Source: Cytophagaceae bacterium (GTDB lineage Bacteria > Bacteroidota > Bacteroidia > Cytophagales > Cyclobacteriaceae). Taken from it: a DNA stretch of 64,000 bases. The notes beneath the pieces were generated by a model that was not told the DNA's origin, did no database searches, and worked only from the letters and a program-made list of their open reading frames with translations. This document shows, piece by piece, positions 44,843 to 52,472 of the stretch (positions are counted from its first letter, which is position 1; the number at the start of each line of letters is the position of its first letter). The stretch lies in NCBI GenBank assembly GCA_006969745.1, contig CP030886.1, positions 3,507,234-3,571,233 on the forward strand. Direction: 5' to 3'. The position numbers were made by a program, and so were the translations under genes.

Positions 44843-46327
44843 ATGGATAACAAGGTTCAATTAATCGCATATACTGACCGGTTTGGTGATGGCGATATAG
44901 CCACCCTTCATAGTCTTATTAAACAGGAACTGTCAGATGTAGTTAAAGGGATACATTTACTTCCATTTTTCTTTCCAATTGACGGTGCTGATGCTGGATA
45001 TGATCCTCATGATAATAGGATTGTAGATGCTCGCTTAGGTTCCTGGGCTGATATCCAAAACTTGTCGAAGGATTTTCCGACTGTTGTAGATTTGATCATC
45101 AATCATGTTTCAGATAAATCCAAAGAATTTCAGGATGTACTGGAAAAAGGTACCAAGTCAGAGTACTTTGAACTTTTCCTAACCAAAGAAAAAGTGTTCG
45201 GTGGACTTCCGGATGAAGAGGATATACAAAAGATATATCGCCCCAGACCCAATCGCCCATTCTCGTTGAGAAGATTAGAGAGTGGAGAGCATATTGAATT
45301 CTGGACCACTTTTAGTCATAAACAGATTGATGTTGATGTGTATTCCCAACAAGGGCAAGAATATGTTAATTCAGTTTTGGAAGTATTTGCAGAAAATGGA
45401 ATCAAAACCATCAGACTTGATGCTGTCGGGTATGCAATAAAAAAGGCAGGCACTTCATGTTTTATGATACCCGAAACGTATAGTTTCATAGAGAAGGTTG
45501 TAGAGAAAGCGCACAAGCATGGTATTGAGGTGTTGGTTGAGATTCATGCGTATTATGATGAACAAATCAGAATTGCCAAATACGCTGATTACGTATATGA
45601 TTTTGCATTGCCGCCGCTTGTGTTGCATAGCTTGTTTTCAAAGAATTTTGATAGGCTAAAAGACTGGTGGTCAGTTAGCCCCAAGAATTGTATCACCGTA
45701 TTGGATACACACGATGGTATAGGTGTTATGGATGTGGCTTCAAATGGGGATAACGCTGGGTTGCTCAGCGATGATGAACTGGATCAGTTGGTAGAGACTA
45801 TCCATTTTAATTCCAAGGGACAAAGCCAAAAAGCAACAGGAGCTGCTGCCTCCAACCTTGATCTTTATCAGGTAAACTGCACTTTCTATGATGCTTTAGC
45901 TAGAGATGATAAAAATTATCTCATCGCGCGTGCTATCCAATTGTTTAGCCCTGGAGTTCCTCAAGTCTATTATGTAGGGTTGTTGGCGGGCACAAATGAC
46001 ATGAATCTTTTGACTCGAACAAATGTAGGTAGAGACATTAATAGACGTTACTACAGTTCCACTGAAATCAAAAACAGGCTGAAAACACCTGTTGTAAAAG
46101 GGATTTTGAATATGATAAGATTCCGAAACGAACACCCATCCTTTGAAGGTGAATTTAATTTGGAAAAAAGTGATTCTGATATCCTACATGTATCTTGGAA
46201 GAAAGATGCATTCAGATCAGAGCTAGAAGTGAATTTACAGAAGAATGATTTTACTATCAGATACACAGATGGTAGTGCGGTAGAATTTTTAGATGTTGAA
46301 GAAATGAAAGTTGATCGTGATGTTTAA
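44843..46327 (+). CDS. GH13_18 sucrose phosphorylase
   Basis: 494 residues, the usual length, no signal peptide. Sequence runs QLIAYTDRFGDGDI, GIHLLPFF, DAGYDPHD at the N-terminus, typical of the GH13_18 group. The catalytic triad is Asp193 (IRLDAVGY), Glu233 (VLVEIHAYY) and Asp291 (LDTHDGIGV), each one residue from the Asp192/Glu232/Asp290 of Bifidobacterium adolescentis sucrose phosphorylase. It splits sucrose with phosphate to alpha-glucose-1-phosphate and fructose, saving one ATP. Related phosphorylases use glucosylglycerate or sucrose-6-phosphate; the fructokinase next door favours sucrose. Confidence 0.94.
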   Translation: MDNKVQLIAYTDRFGDGDIATLHSLIKQELSDVVKGIHLLPFFFPIDGADAGYDPHDNRIVDARLGSWADIQNLSKDFPTVVDLIINHVSDKSKEFQDVLEKGTKSEYFELFLTKEKVFGGLPDEEDIQKIYRPRPNRPFSLRRLESGEHIEFWTTFSHKQIDVDVYSQQGQEYVNSVLEVFAENGIKTIRLDAVGYAIKKAGTSCFMIPETYSFIEKVVEKAHKHGIEVLVEIHAYYDEQIRIAKYADYVYDFALPPLVLHSLFSKNFDRLKDWWSVSPKNCITVLDTHDGIGVMDVASNGDNAGLLSDDELDQLVETIHFNSKGQSQKATGAAASNLDLYQVNCTFYDALARDDKNYLIARAIQLFSPGVPQVYYVGLLAGTNDMNLLTRTNVGRDINRRYYSSTEIKNRLKTPVVKGILNMIRFRNEHPSFEGEFNLEKSDSDILHVSWKKDAFRSELEVNLQKNDFTIRYTDGSAVEFLDVEEMKVDRDV

Positions 46328-47756
46328 AAAACCAAAATTAAATTTCTGGCAGATATGGAACATGAATGTTGGATTTTTCGGCATTCAGTTCAGTTTTGGC
46401 CTGCAGCAAACAGCCGTTAATCCGATTTTTTCCTTCCTGGGAGCGGATCACGCTGATTTACCATTGCTAAATCTTGCAGGACCAGTAACGGGTTTGATTA
46501 TACAGCCAATTATAGGAGCCATTTCTGATAAGACCTGGATTCCAGGATGGGGCAGAAGAAAACCGTTTTTTATGATTGGAGCCATATTGGCAAGTCTATG
46601 TCTTTTTGCTTTCCCATATAGCTCAGAATTGTGGTTTGCTGTTGGTCTGTTATGGATTCTTGATGTTGGCAATAACACGGCAATGGAGCCATACCGAGCT
46701 TTTGTGGGTGATAAATTAGCAGACGACCAATTGACGTATGGATTTCAAATGCAAAGCCTTTTCGTTGGGGCAGGTATTACACTTGCGAATTTCTCCATTT
46801 TTATGTTTCAGGATTGGTTTAGTGATCCAAACGTAAGTTCAAGTATATGCGATCCGACAGGAGAAAGCGTTTCGTCTATTCCTACATGGGTTTACTATTC
46901 ATTTTTTCTAGGTGCAGTTGCATCCATTGCAACTACAGTATGGACCGTATTAACTACTCCGGCAATCCCTCCATCAGAGAAGCAACTGGTTGAATTAAAG
47001 GAATATAATAGCAAGCCATTTGCTACTAGAATTTCCGAACCATTCAAAGAAATAGTAGATGCCATTGGAGAGATGCCAAAGCTCTTGAAGGATCTTTCAC
47101 TAGTTTACCTATTTCAGTGGTATGCACTTTTTATCTATTGGCAATTTATTACACCAATGCTCAGAAGAAGTGTATTTGGAATTGGTAATGAGGACATAGC
47201 AAAACTTGAAGGCATTAAAGAAACTTGCATGGCTGGTGGTGAGATACTTCCTGCCGATCTTGGGTTTGCTGAAAAAGTTCAAAGTATGTCTGAGCAGGCG
47301 TTAGCTCAAACAGGACTGATGAATGGAACTTACAATTTTGTAACGATGATAGTGGCCTTGGCGCTAGTTCCGATTGCATCCAGATTTGGAAATAAATTAG
47401 TTTATGTTACCAGCCTATTTCTGACGGGTATAGCCATGTTTATGCTGCCATTTATCCAGGATCAATGGTTGTTACTTTTTCCAATGGTTCTTTTCGGTAT
47501 AGGATGGGCCACTATGATGGGTGTGCCGTATTCGATGGTTTCTAAGGTTATACCTCAAGAAAGAAGAGGGGTCTATATGGGAATAGTGAATATGATGATA
47601 GTTATCCCTATGTTCATACAAACGCTATCTTTTGGCCCTATCGTAAAGCACCTATTAGATGATAATCCTGTCAATGCAATCCTTTTTGCTGGTACTTCAT
47701 TTTTGATTGCAGGATTTTTAGCTCTCAGGCTTAAAGTGGCAAACCAATATTTATGA
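46320..47756 (+). CDS. MFS sugar carrier, SLC45/GPH-like (sucrose uptake)
   Basis: 478 residues, about 12 membrane helices, paralogue of the carrier in the maltodextrin locus: FWQIWNMNVGFFGIQFSFGL, SDKTWIPGWGRRKPFFMIGA and GVPYSMVSKVIPQERRG match it closely. A roughly 50-residue cytoplasmic or periplasmic insert (about 295-330) differs. Substrate inferred as sucrose from the operon. The ATG overlaps the end of the phosphorylase gene by eight bases, so translation is coupled; a TTG three codons earlier is unlikely. Confidence 0.9.
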   Translation: MFKKPKLNFWQIWNMNVGFFGIQFSFGLQQTAVNPIFSFLGADHADLPLLNLAGPVTGLIIQPIIGAISDKTWIPGWGRRKPFFMIGAILASLCLFAFPYSSELWFAVGLLWILDVGNNTAMEPYRAFVGDKLADDQLTYGFQMQSLFVGAGITLANFSIFMFQDWFSDPNVSSSICDPTGESVSSIPTWVYYSFFLGAVASIATTVWTVLTTPAIPPSEKQLVELKEYNSKPFATRISEPFKEIVDAIGEMPKLLKDLSLVYLFQWYALFIYWQFITPMLRRSVFGIGNEDIAKLEGIKETCMAGGEILPADLGFAEKVQSMSEQALAQTGLMNGTYNFVTMIVALALVPIASRFGNKLVYVTSLFLTGIAMFMLPFIQDQWLLLFPMVLFGIGWATMMGVPYSMVSKVIPQERRGVYMGIVNMMIVIPMFIQTLSFGPIVKHLLDDNPVNAILFAGTSFLIAGFLALRLKVANQYL

Positions 47757-48076
47757 CTATGAAGAGAGGTGTTTTATTTATTGCTGTAATTCTATCGTTC
47801 GCATTTAATTCAATGCAGTCCAATATGATTGTCATTTATGGGAGTGATTCATGTGATCATTGCATTGATCTCAAAACTGATTTAGATAGTGCAAAAATCG
47901 AATATTCATTCCATGATGTAGAGTTGAATAAGGAAAAAGAGAAGGAAATGATTGCTGTGCTAAATAAATATCGAAGCGATGGGTATGTCACATTTCCATT
48001 AGTAGAAATAAATGGAAAAAAGCTCATCAATGGAGCCACATTAAAATCCATTAAAGTGGCTCTAAAAAAGGATTAG
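47753..48076 (+). CDS. Small glutaredoxin-like thiol protein
   Basis: 107 residues. A hydrophobic N-terminal stretch (VLFIAVILSFAFNSM) is followed by a glutaredoxin-like core: IVIYGSDSCDHCIDLKTDLD with a CxxC pair, then FPLVEINGKKLINGATLKSI, whose proline before the phenylalanine-led strand fits the cis-Pro position. Thiol-disulphide exchange is the expected activity; an anchored periplasmic location is inferred from the N-terminus. It is embedded between the carrier (4-base overlap) and fructokinase (2-base gap) genes. No obvious metabolic role in sucrose use. Confidence 0.8.
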   Translation: MTMKRGVLFIAVILSFAFNSMQSNMIVIYGSDSCDHCIDLKTDLDSAKIEYSFHDVELNKEKEKEMIAVLNKYRSDGYVTFPLVEINGKKLINGATLKSIKVALKKD

Positions 48077-48078
48077 TT

Positions 48079-48972
48079 ATGAAAATTCTGGTATTTGGAG
48101 AAATATTGTGGGACATTATAGAAGGTTATGAGCATTTGGGAGGAGCACCTTTGAACTTTGCAGCTCATATTTCTCAATTAGGCATTGAAGCTTCCATTAT
48201 TTCATCAGTTGGAAGGGATAGGCTTGGAACTAAGGCATTACAAGAACTTTCAAAACTGTCCTTAGATACACGATTTGTTCAGGTCTCCGCAAATGCACCA
48301 ACAGGTACAGTTCGGGTTAAATTAGATGAGGGCCAACCCCAATATGAAATCATTGAAGATGTTGCCTATGACCACATTAACTATGATAGAATTGATAGCT
48401 CTTTATTGAACGATTGTGATGTCGTTTACTTTGGCACATTAGCTCAAAGAAATAGGGAAAGTCGTGAGACGCTATCGCAAATACTGTCGCAAATTTCTTT
48501 CAAACATATTTTTTGTGACTTGAATCTTCGTAAGGCGTGCTATACTGCTGAAACGGTTATTTCATCTATTGACCATTGTACTATTCTGAAATTAAACGAT
48601 GATGAAGTCGCTACTATATCAAAACTGGTATTTAATTCCATAGCACTTGACTTATCCAGGTTTTGGAAATTAATCAAAGAACGTTTTTCAGCGGTAGAAA
48701 TATTGATCGTAACCCTTGGAAAAAATGGATGTTCCATTTTTTCTGACAATACTGAACTACACATTTCAACTGAACCATGCGAGGTGAAGGATACCATTGG
48801 TGCTGGTGATGCCTTTTCTGCGGCCTTTCTTCATTCTTATTTAAAGTGTAATGATCTTCAAATTTCAGGACAAAAAGCCAATAAGCTCGGGGCTTTCGTG
48901 GCAGCTAATGAAGGTGCTATTCCTAAAATGGATGATGAATTGCTAAATGAATTTAAGAGCGAAGAACAATGA
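48079..48972 (+). CDS. PfkB-family fructokinase
   Basis: 297 residues. N-terminal signature GGAPLNFAAHISQLG and the C-terminal ATP/catalytic motif DTIGAGDAFSAAFLHS with catalytic Asp in GAGD, typical of PfkB sugar kinases. It phosphorylates the fructose released by the phosphorylase to fructose-6-phosphate, which the next gene's product then uses. The stop overlaps the phosphofructokinase start by four bases. Fructose over other ketoses is inferred from context. Confidence 0.92.
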   Translation: MKILVFGEILWDIIEGYEHLGGAPLNFAAHISQLGIEASIISSVGRDRLGTKALQELSKLSLDTRFVQVSANAPTGTVRVKLDEGQPQYEIIEDVAYDHINYDRIDSSLLNDCDVVYFGTLAQRNRESRETLSQILSQISFKHIFCDLNLRKACYTAETVISSIDHCTILKLNDDEVATISKLVFNSIALDLSRFWKLIKERFSAVEILIVTLGKNGCSIFSDNTELHISTEPCEVKDTIGAGDAFSAAFLHSYLKCNDLQISGQKANKLGAFVAANEGAIPKMDDELLNEFKSEEQ

Positions 48973-49940
48973 AAAATATTGCGGTATTTACATCAGGAGG
49001 AGATGCACCAGGAATGAATGCCTGCGTGAGAGCCGTGGTTCGCTCAGGTCTTAATTTTGGACTTAATGTTTTCGGAGTACGGTATGGCTACAATGGAATC
49101 ATTAATGGAGATATGTATAGAATGAAATCCTATTCGGTCAGCAATGTTCTTCAGAAGGGAGGTACCATTCTTAAGTCTGCCAGAAGTGAAGAGTTTAAAA
49201 CTAGAGAGGGAAGAAAGAAAGCCTATGAACAATTGAAAGCTAGAGAGATAGATGGGCTAGTAGCCATCGGAGGGGATGGTACCTTTACAGGTGCCAATAT
49301 TTTTTATGAAGAGTATGGAATTCCGATTGTGGGAGCTCCTGGAACGATTGACAATGATCTCTATGGATCAGATTATACGATCGGTTTTGATACGGCAGTA
49401 AATACGGCACTGGAAGCAATTGATAAAATAAGAGATACTGCCAACTCACATGACCGTGTTTTTTTTATTGAGGTAATGGGTCGACACTCAGGATATATAG
49501 CTATCCATTCAGGAATAGGAGGAGGAGCTGAGCTGGTAATGGTGCCGGAAACATCTACAACCATTCAGGATGTCATTGATACGTTGAATAAAGGAAGAGA
49601 CAAAGAAAAAACTTCTTCTATAATTATCGTGGCAGAAGGTGATGAGCAGGGAAATGCACATGAAATAGCAAATAAGGTTGGAGCTAAATTACCCAACTTG
49701 GATATTCGAGTTTCAACGCTCGGTCACTTGCAAAGGGGTGGATCTCCTACATCATTGGATCGCATAATCGCCTCAAGATTGGGGTTGGCTGCTGTAGAAG
49801 GACTAATTGAAGGCAAATCAAACGTAATGGCCGGTATTGTTAATCATGAAATTGTATACACCAACTTTAAACTAGCTATCAGCAAAACCAAAAAAATCAA
49901 CCCAGAACTGATGCGTTTAGTTGAAGTCATTAACAATTAG
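48969..49940 (+). CDS. pfkA: ATP-dependent 6-phosphofructokinase (sucrose-locus copy)
   Basis: 323 residues with all PfkA motifs (AVFTSGGDAPGMNA, GGDGTFTGA, PGTIDNDLYGSDYTIGFDTA, MGRHSGYIA, LGHLQRGGSP). Differs from the maltodextrin-locus copy at 38 residues, clustered near residues 28-37, 230-240 and the C-terminal quarter; catalytic segments are unchanged. It closes the sucrose operon and turns fructokinase product into fructose-1,6-bisphosphate. Confidence 0.96.
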   Translation: MKNIAVFTSGGDAPGMNACVRAVVRSGLNFGLNVFGVRYGYNGIINGDMYRMKSYSVSNVLQKGGTILKSARSEEFKTREGRKKAYEQLKAREIDGLVAIGGDGTFTGANIFYEEYGIPIVGAPGTIDNDLYGSDYTIGFDTAVNTALEAIDKIRDTANSHDRVFFIEVMGRHSGYIAIHSGIGGGAELVMVPETSTTIQDVIDTLNKGRDKEKTSSIIIVAEGDEQGNAHEIANKVGAKLPNLDIRVSTLGHLQRGGSPTSLDRIIASRLGLAAVEGLIEGKSNVMAGIVNHEIVYTNFKLAISKTKKINPELMRLVEVINN

Positions 49941-50056
49941 TGCCAGAAGGTGGATTGTAGATAGAAGAGTGACCTAAGTCTAAGTTTTTATACTGGTCAA
50001 TCAAATTTAAAAATCTTTGATTTTACTTATAATGTAAGCTTTACGTAGCATGAAAT

Positions 50057-50087
50057 AAAAAAACCCTCACTGAAAAATAGCGAGGGT
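50057..50087 (-). terminator. Terminator after the CAU tRNA
   Basis: Minus-strand hairpin ACCCTC.../GAGGGT with one internal mismatch, followed by T7. It is 10 bases past the tRNA 3' end. Confidence 0.7.
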
Positions 50088-50096
50088 GAATTATTG

Positions 50097-50170
50097 TGGG
50101 CCCACCAGGGCTCGAACCTGGGACTTACTGATTATGAGTCAGTTACTCTAACCAACTGAGTTATAGGCCC
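50097..50170 (-). tRNA. tRNA with CAU anticodon (Met, or Ile2 if lysidine-modified)
   Basis: 74 bases. Acceptor stem GGGCCTA/TGGGCCC, D arm CTCAGTTGGTTAGAG, anticodon arm ACTGA-CTCATAA-TCAGT with CAU at the centre of the loop, T arm CCCAGGTTCGAGCCCTGG. The discriminator A is present and no CCA is encoded, as usual in this phylum. Elongator Met and Ile2 share this anticodon and cannot be separated by eye. It lies next to a damaged partial copy. Confidence 0.92.
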
Positions 50171-50189
50171 ATTAAAAAAAGATTGGATA

Positions 50190-50250
50190 GGGACTTACTG
50201 ATTATGAAGCTACGCGCTCCGGACAGTTACTCTAACCAATTGAGCATGCC
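50190..50250 (-). pseudogene. Split partial copy of the CAU tRNA
   Basis: Repeats 18 bases (GGGACTTACTGATTATGA) and then 16 bases (CAGTTACTCTAACCAA) of the intact tRNA, plus-strand view, but 16 foreign bases (AGCTACGCGCTCCGGA) replace two bases inside the anticodon arm. The T arm is missing and the acceptor side is replaced by a perfect inverted repeat CCTACCT-A-AGGTAGG at 50249-50263. Cannot fold as a tRNA. Confidence 0.75.
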
Positions 50251-50327
50251 TACCTAAGGTAGGTTAGCCCCTTTTCTATTTGAAATAGGAGCGCAATATT
50301 ACATATTTGCCACTTAATAGCCAACGA

Positions 50328-50963
50328 ATGTCTGACTTACTGCAAGGCGTAGATGCCATAATTTTTGATTTCGGAAATGTATTGATTGATCTGGACTACC
50401 CAAGAGTGATTAGAAGACTCTCGGAAGTGGCCAAAAAGAACACCCATGAGATAGAAGAAATGGTGGTTACGGCACCTGTACTCCAGCAGTTTGAGCGCGG
50501 CATGATCGGGCCTGATGAGTTTAGGGCAGAGATCAACAAGCTTCTGGGCACCAAAATGGGAGAACGCCAATTTGAGAGTATCTGGAACAGCATGCTCAAG
50601 TCCATTACCAGGGAGCGAATGAATAAAGTATTGGAGATTGGTAAAAAGTACAAAACCTATATTCTCTCCAACACAAATATGATCCACGAGATTGCCTACG
50701 AGGAAATGATCATGGAAGCGACCGGAAGAGCAAGCTTAAGGGATTTTGTGGATGAAGTGTTTTACTCACATGAAATTGGTCTTCGTAAACCGAACCTCAA
50801 CTGCTACGAGTATGTTATAGACGAGATTGATAATTACGCATCAAGAATGTTGTTCCTGGATGATAGATTGGATAATGTGGAGGCTGCTAAAAAAGCAGGT
50901 ATGAAAGCAGTACAAATTTTTGATGCAGATAAACAGCTAAACGAAATATTCGGACTTGGATAA
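50328..50963 (+). CDS. HAD-family phosphatase
   Basis: 211 residues. Motif I IIFDFGNVLIDLD (nucleophile Asp), motif II TYILSNTN, Lys in IGLRKPN and motif IV MLFLDDRLDNVEAAKKAG, with an alpha-helical cap at about 20-85: the HAD-IA (YihX-like, sugar- or nucleotide-phosphate) pattern. The ATG is used; a TTG seven codons earlier is unlikely. Its end overlaps the protease gene start by eight bases. Confidence 0.9.
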   Translation: MSDLLQGVDAIIFDFGNVLIDLDYPRVIRRLSEVAKKNTHEIEEMVVTAPVLQQFERGMIGPDEFRAEINKLLGTKMGERQFESIWNSMLKSITRERMNKVLEIGKKYKTYILSNTNMIHEIAYEEMIMEATGRASLRDFVDEVFYSHEIGLRKPNLNCYEYVIDEIDNYASRMLFLDDRLDNVEAAKKAGMKAVQIFDADKQLNEIFGLG

Positions 50964-52176
50964 ACAGGTAAAAACCAAACTCATACAACTGGGTTTGTTT
51001 GTTCTTACATTCATTACCACCACATTTGCTGGCGCAGAATGGACACTTGGAAAGTTTCTTGTATTTGGAATGACCTGGGATGATTTCCTGTTTGGGTTGA
51101 ATTTTTCTGTTCCTTTCTTACTGATTCTAACTGTTCACGAGTTTGGGCATTATTTCACCGCTCGATACCATAAAATCAACGTAACACTCCCATACTACAT
51201 CCCGATGTGGTTTGGGTTTGCAGGGCTTGCGTCACTTGGAACCATGGGCGCTTTTATCCGAATCAAGGAAACCATCTTTAGCCGGATTAAATATTTTGAT
51301 GTGGGTGTGTCAGGACCCATAGCGGGGTTTGTAGTAGCGGTGATACTCCTGATTTATGGGTTTAGAACATTGCCCGAGACGGAATATATCTACGAAGTTC
51401 ACCCGGAATACGAAATCTTTGGTGAGAACTTTGAACAACGCATGGAAGGGCTGGATACGTTGATTTTAAAGAAAGACTTAAATCCGGATCGACTGTCGTA
51501 TGAAGCGTTGCAAGACACCATAGATACGGGAAGGGAAGGAGCTGTATTTTTTGGAGATAATATTTTGATGAATCTTGGAAGGCGATACCTGGCTCCGGAG
51601 GATCGGTACGTGCCTAGTTCCCGAGAGCTCATGCATTATCCTATTCTATTAGCTGCCTACCTGGCTTTCTTCTTCACGGCTCTCAACCTTTTGCCTATTG
51701 GGCAACTTGATGGTGGACATGTGCTTTTTGGTCTTTTTGGCCCTAAAAATCATGCGATTATTTCAAGGGTTATGTTTACCGGATTTTTATTTTATGCTGG
51801 ACTTGGTTGGGTTACAAGCGCAGATTTAATCAACACCTCACTAGAGGGAATCGGAAACTTTATAATAAGCATTGCCATTTACTTGGCCGTCGTGTATTGG
51901 AGTGCGTACAGTGTTTTCAAACAAAAAAGGGATCGTCTGCTATATGCAACTGTGATGTTTACCGTTCAATTTTTTGTTGCCTCAATTTTGAAAGTAGAGG
52001 GATATACCGGCTGGTTACTATTCTCAGTATTAATTGGAAGATTTATTGGAGTGGATCATCCGCCTGTGGTTGACAATAGTCCATTGACTACAGGAAGAAA
52101 AGTACTTGGCTGGGTAGCGCTTATAATATTCATTCTAAGCTTTAGTCCCCAGCCATTGGTAATAGAAGGCTTTTAA
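50956..52176 (+). CDS. M50 site-2-protease-like membrane zinc metallopeptidase
   Basis: 406 residues, about seven membrane helices. Zinc-binding HEFGH at 61-65 (LTVHEFGHYFTARY) and the second ligand motif NLLPIGQLDGGHVLFG. Such enzymes cut membrane-embedded proteins, often in envelope-stress signalling. The only reasonable start is TTG inside the HAD gene: the next ATG would delete the first helix. No PDZ domain is visible. Confidence 0.9.
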   Translation: MDKQVKTKLIQLGLFVLTFITTTFAGAEWTLGKFLVFGMTWDDFLFGLNFSVPFLLILTVHEFGHYFTARYHKINVTLPYYIPMWFGFAGLASLGTMGAFIRIKETIFSRIKYFDVGVSGPIAGFVVAVILLIYGFRTLPETEYIYEVHPEYEIFGENFEQRMEGLDTLILKKDLNPDRLSYEALQDTIDTGREGAVFFGDNILMNLGRRYLAPEDRYVPSSRELMHYPILLAAYLAFFFTALNLLPIGQLDGGHVLFGLFGPKNHAIISRVMFTGFLFYAGLGWVTSADLINTSLEGIGNFIISIAIYLAVVYWSAYSVFKQKRDRLLYATVMFTVQFFVASILKVEGYTGWLLFSVLIGRFIGVDHPPVVDNSPLTTGRKVLGWVALIIFILSFSPQPLVIEGF

Positions 52177-52472
52177 AGCTCCATGTAAGCTGTAATACCA
52201 CCAAGCATATTGCGAACATTCGTATAACCTTGGCCATTGAGAAATTTTTTAGCCTGGCCTGATCGCCCTCCGGATTTGCAATGAACCACGATTTCTTCGT
52301 TTTTCATGTGTTCTATTTCTGACAGTCGGTTAGGAAGTTCACCTAGCGGGATTAATTGGGCACCTATATTTCGTTCCTCAAATTCCCATTCTTCTCTGAC
52401 ATCAATGAAATTGAATTTCTCTCCTGCATCCAGGCGGGATTTAACGTCTTGGCAAGTAATATCCTCGTTCAT
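52173..52472 (-). CDS. Single-domain rhodanese
   Basis: 99 residues: FNFIDVREEWEFEERNI and the active-site loop VVHCKSGGRSGQAK with the catalytic Cys, ending GYTNVRNMLGGITAYMEL. Carries sulphur or disulphide; partner unknown. Overlaps the T9SS-cargo gene by four bases at its start, and its stop overlaps the protease gene on the other strand by four bases. Confidence 0.92.
   Translation of the reverse strand: MNEDITCQDVKSRLDAGEKFNFIDVREEWEFEERNIGAQLIPLGELPNRLSEIEHMKNEEIVVHCKSGGRSGQAKKFLNGQGYTNVRNMLGGITAYMEL

Noticed and set aside
50190..50250. Second functional tRNA
   Set aside because: The anticodon arm is interrupted and the T arm absent.
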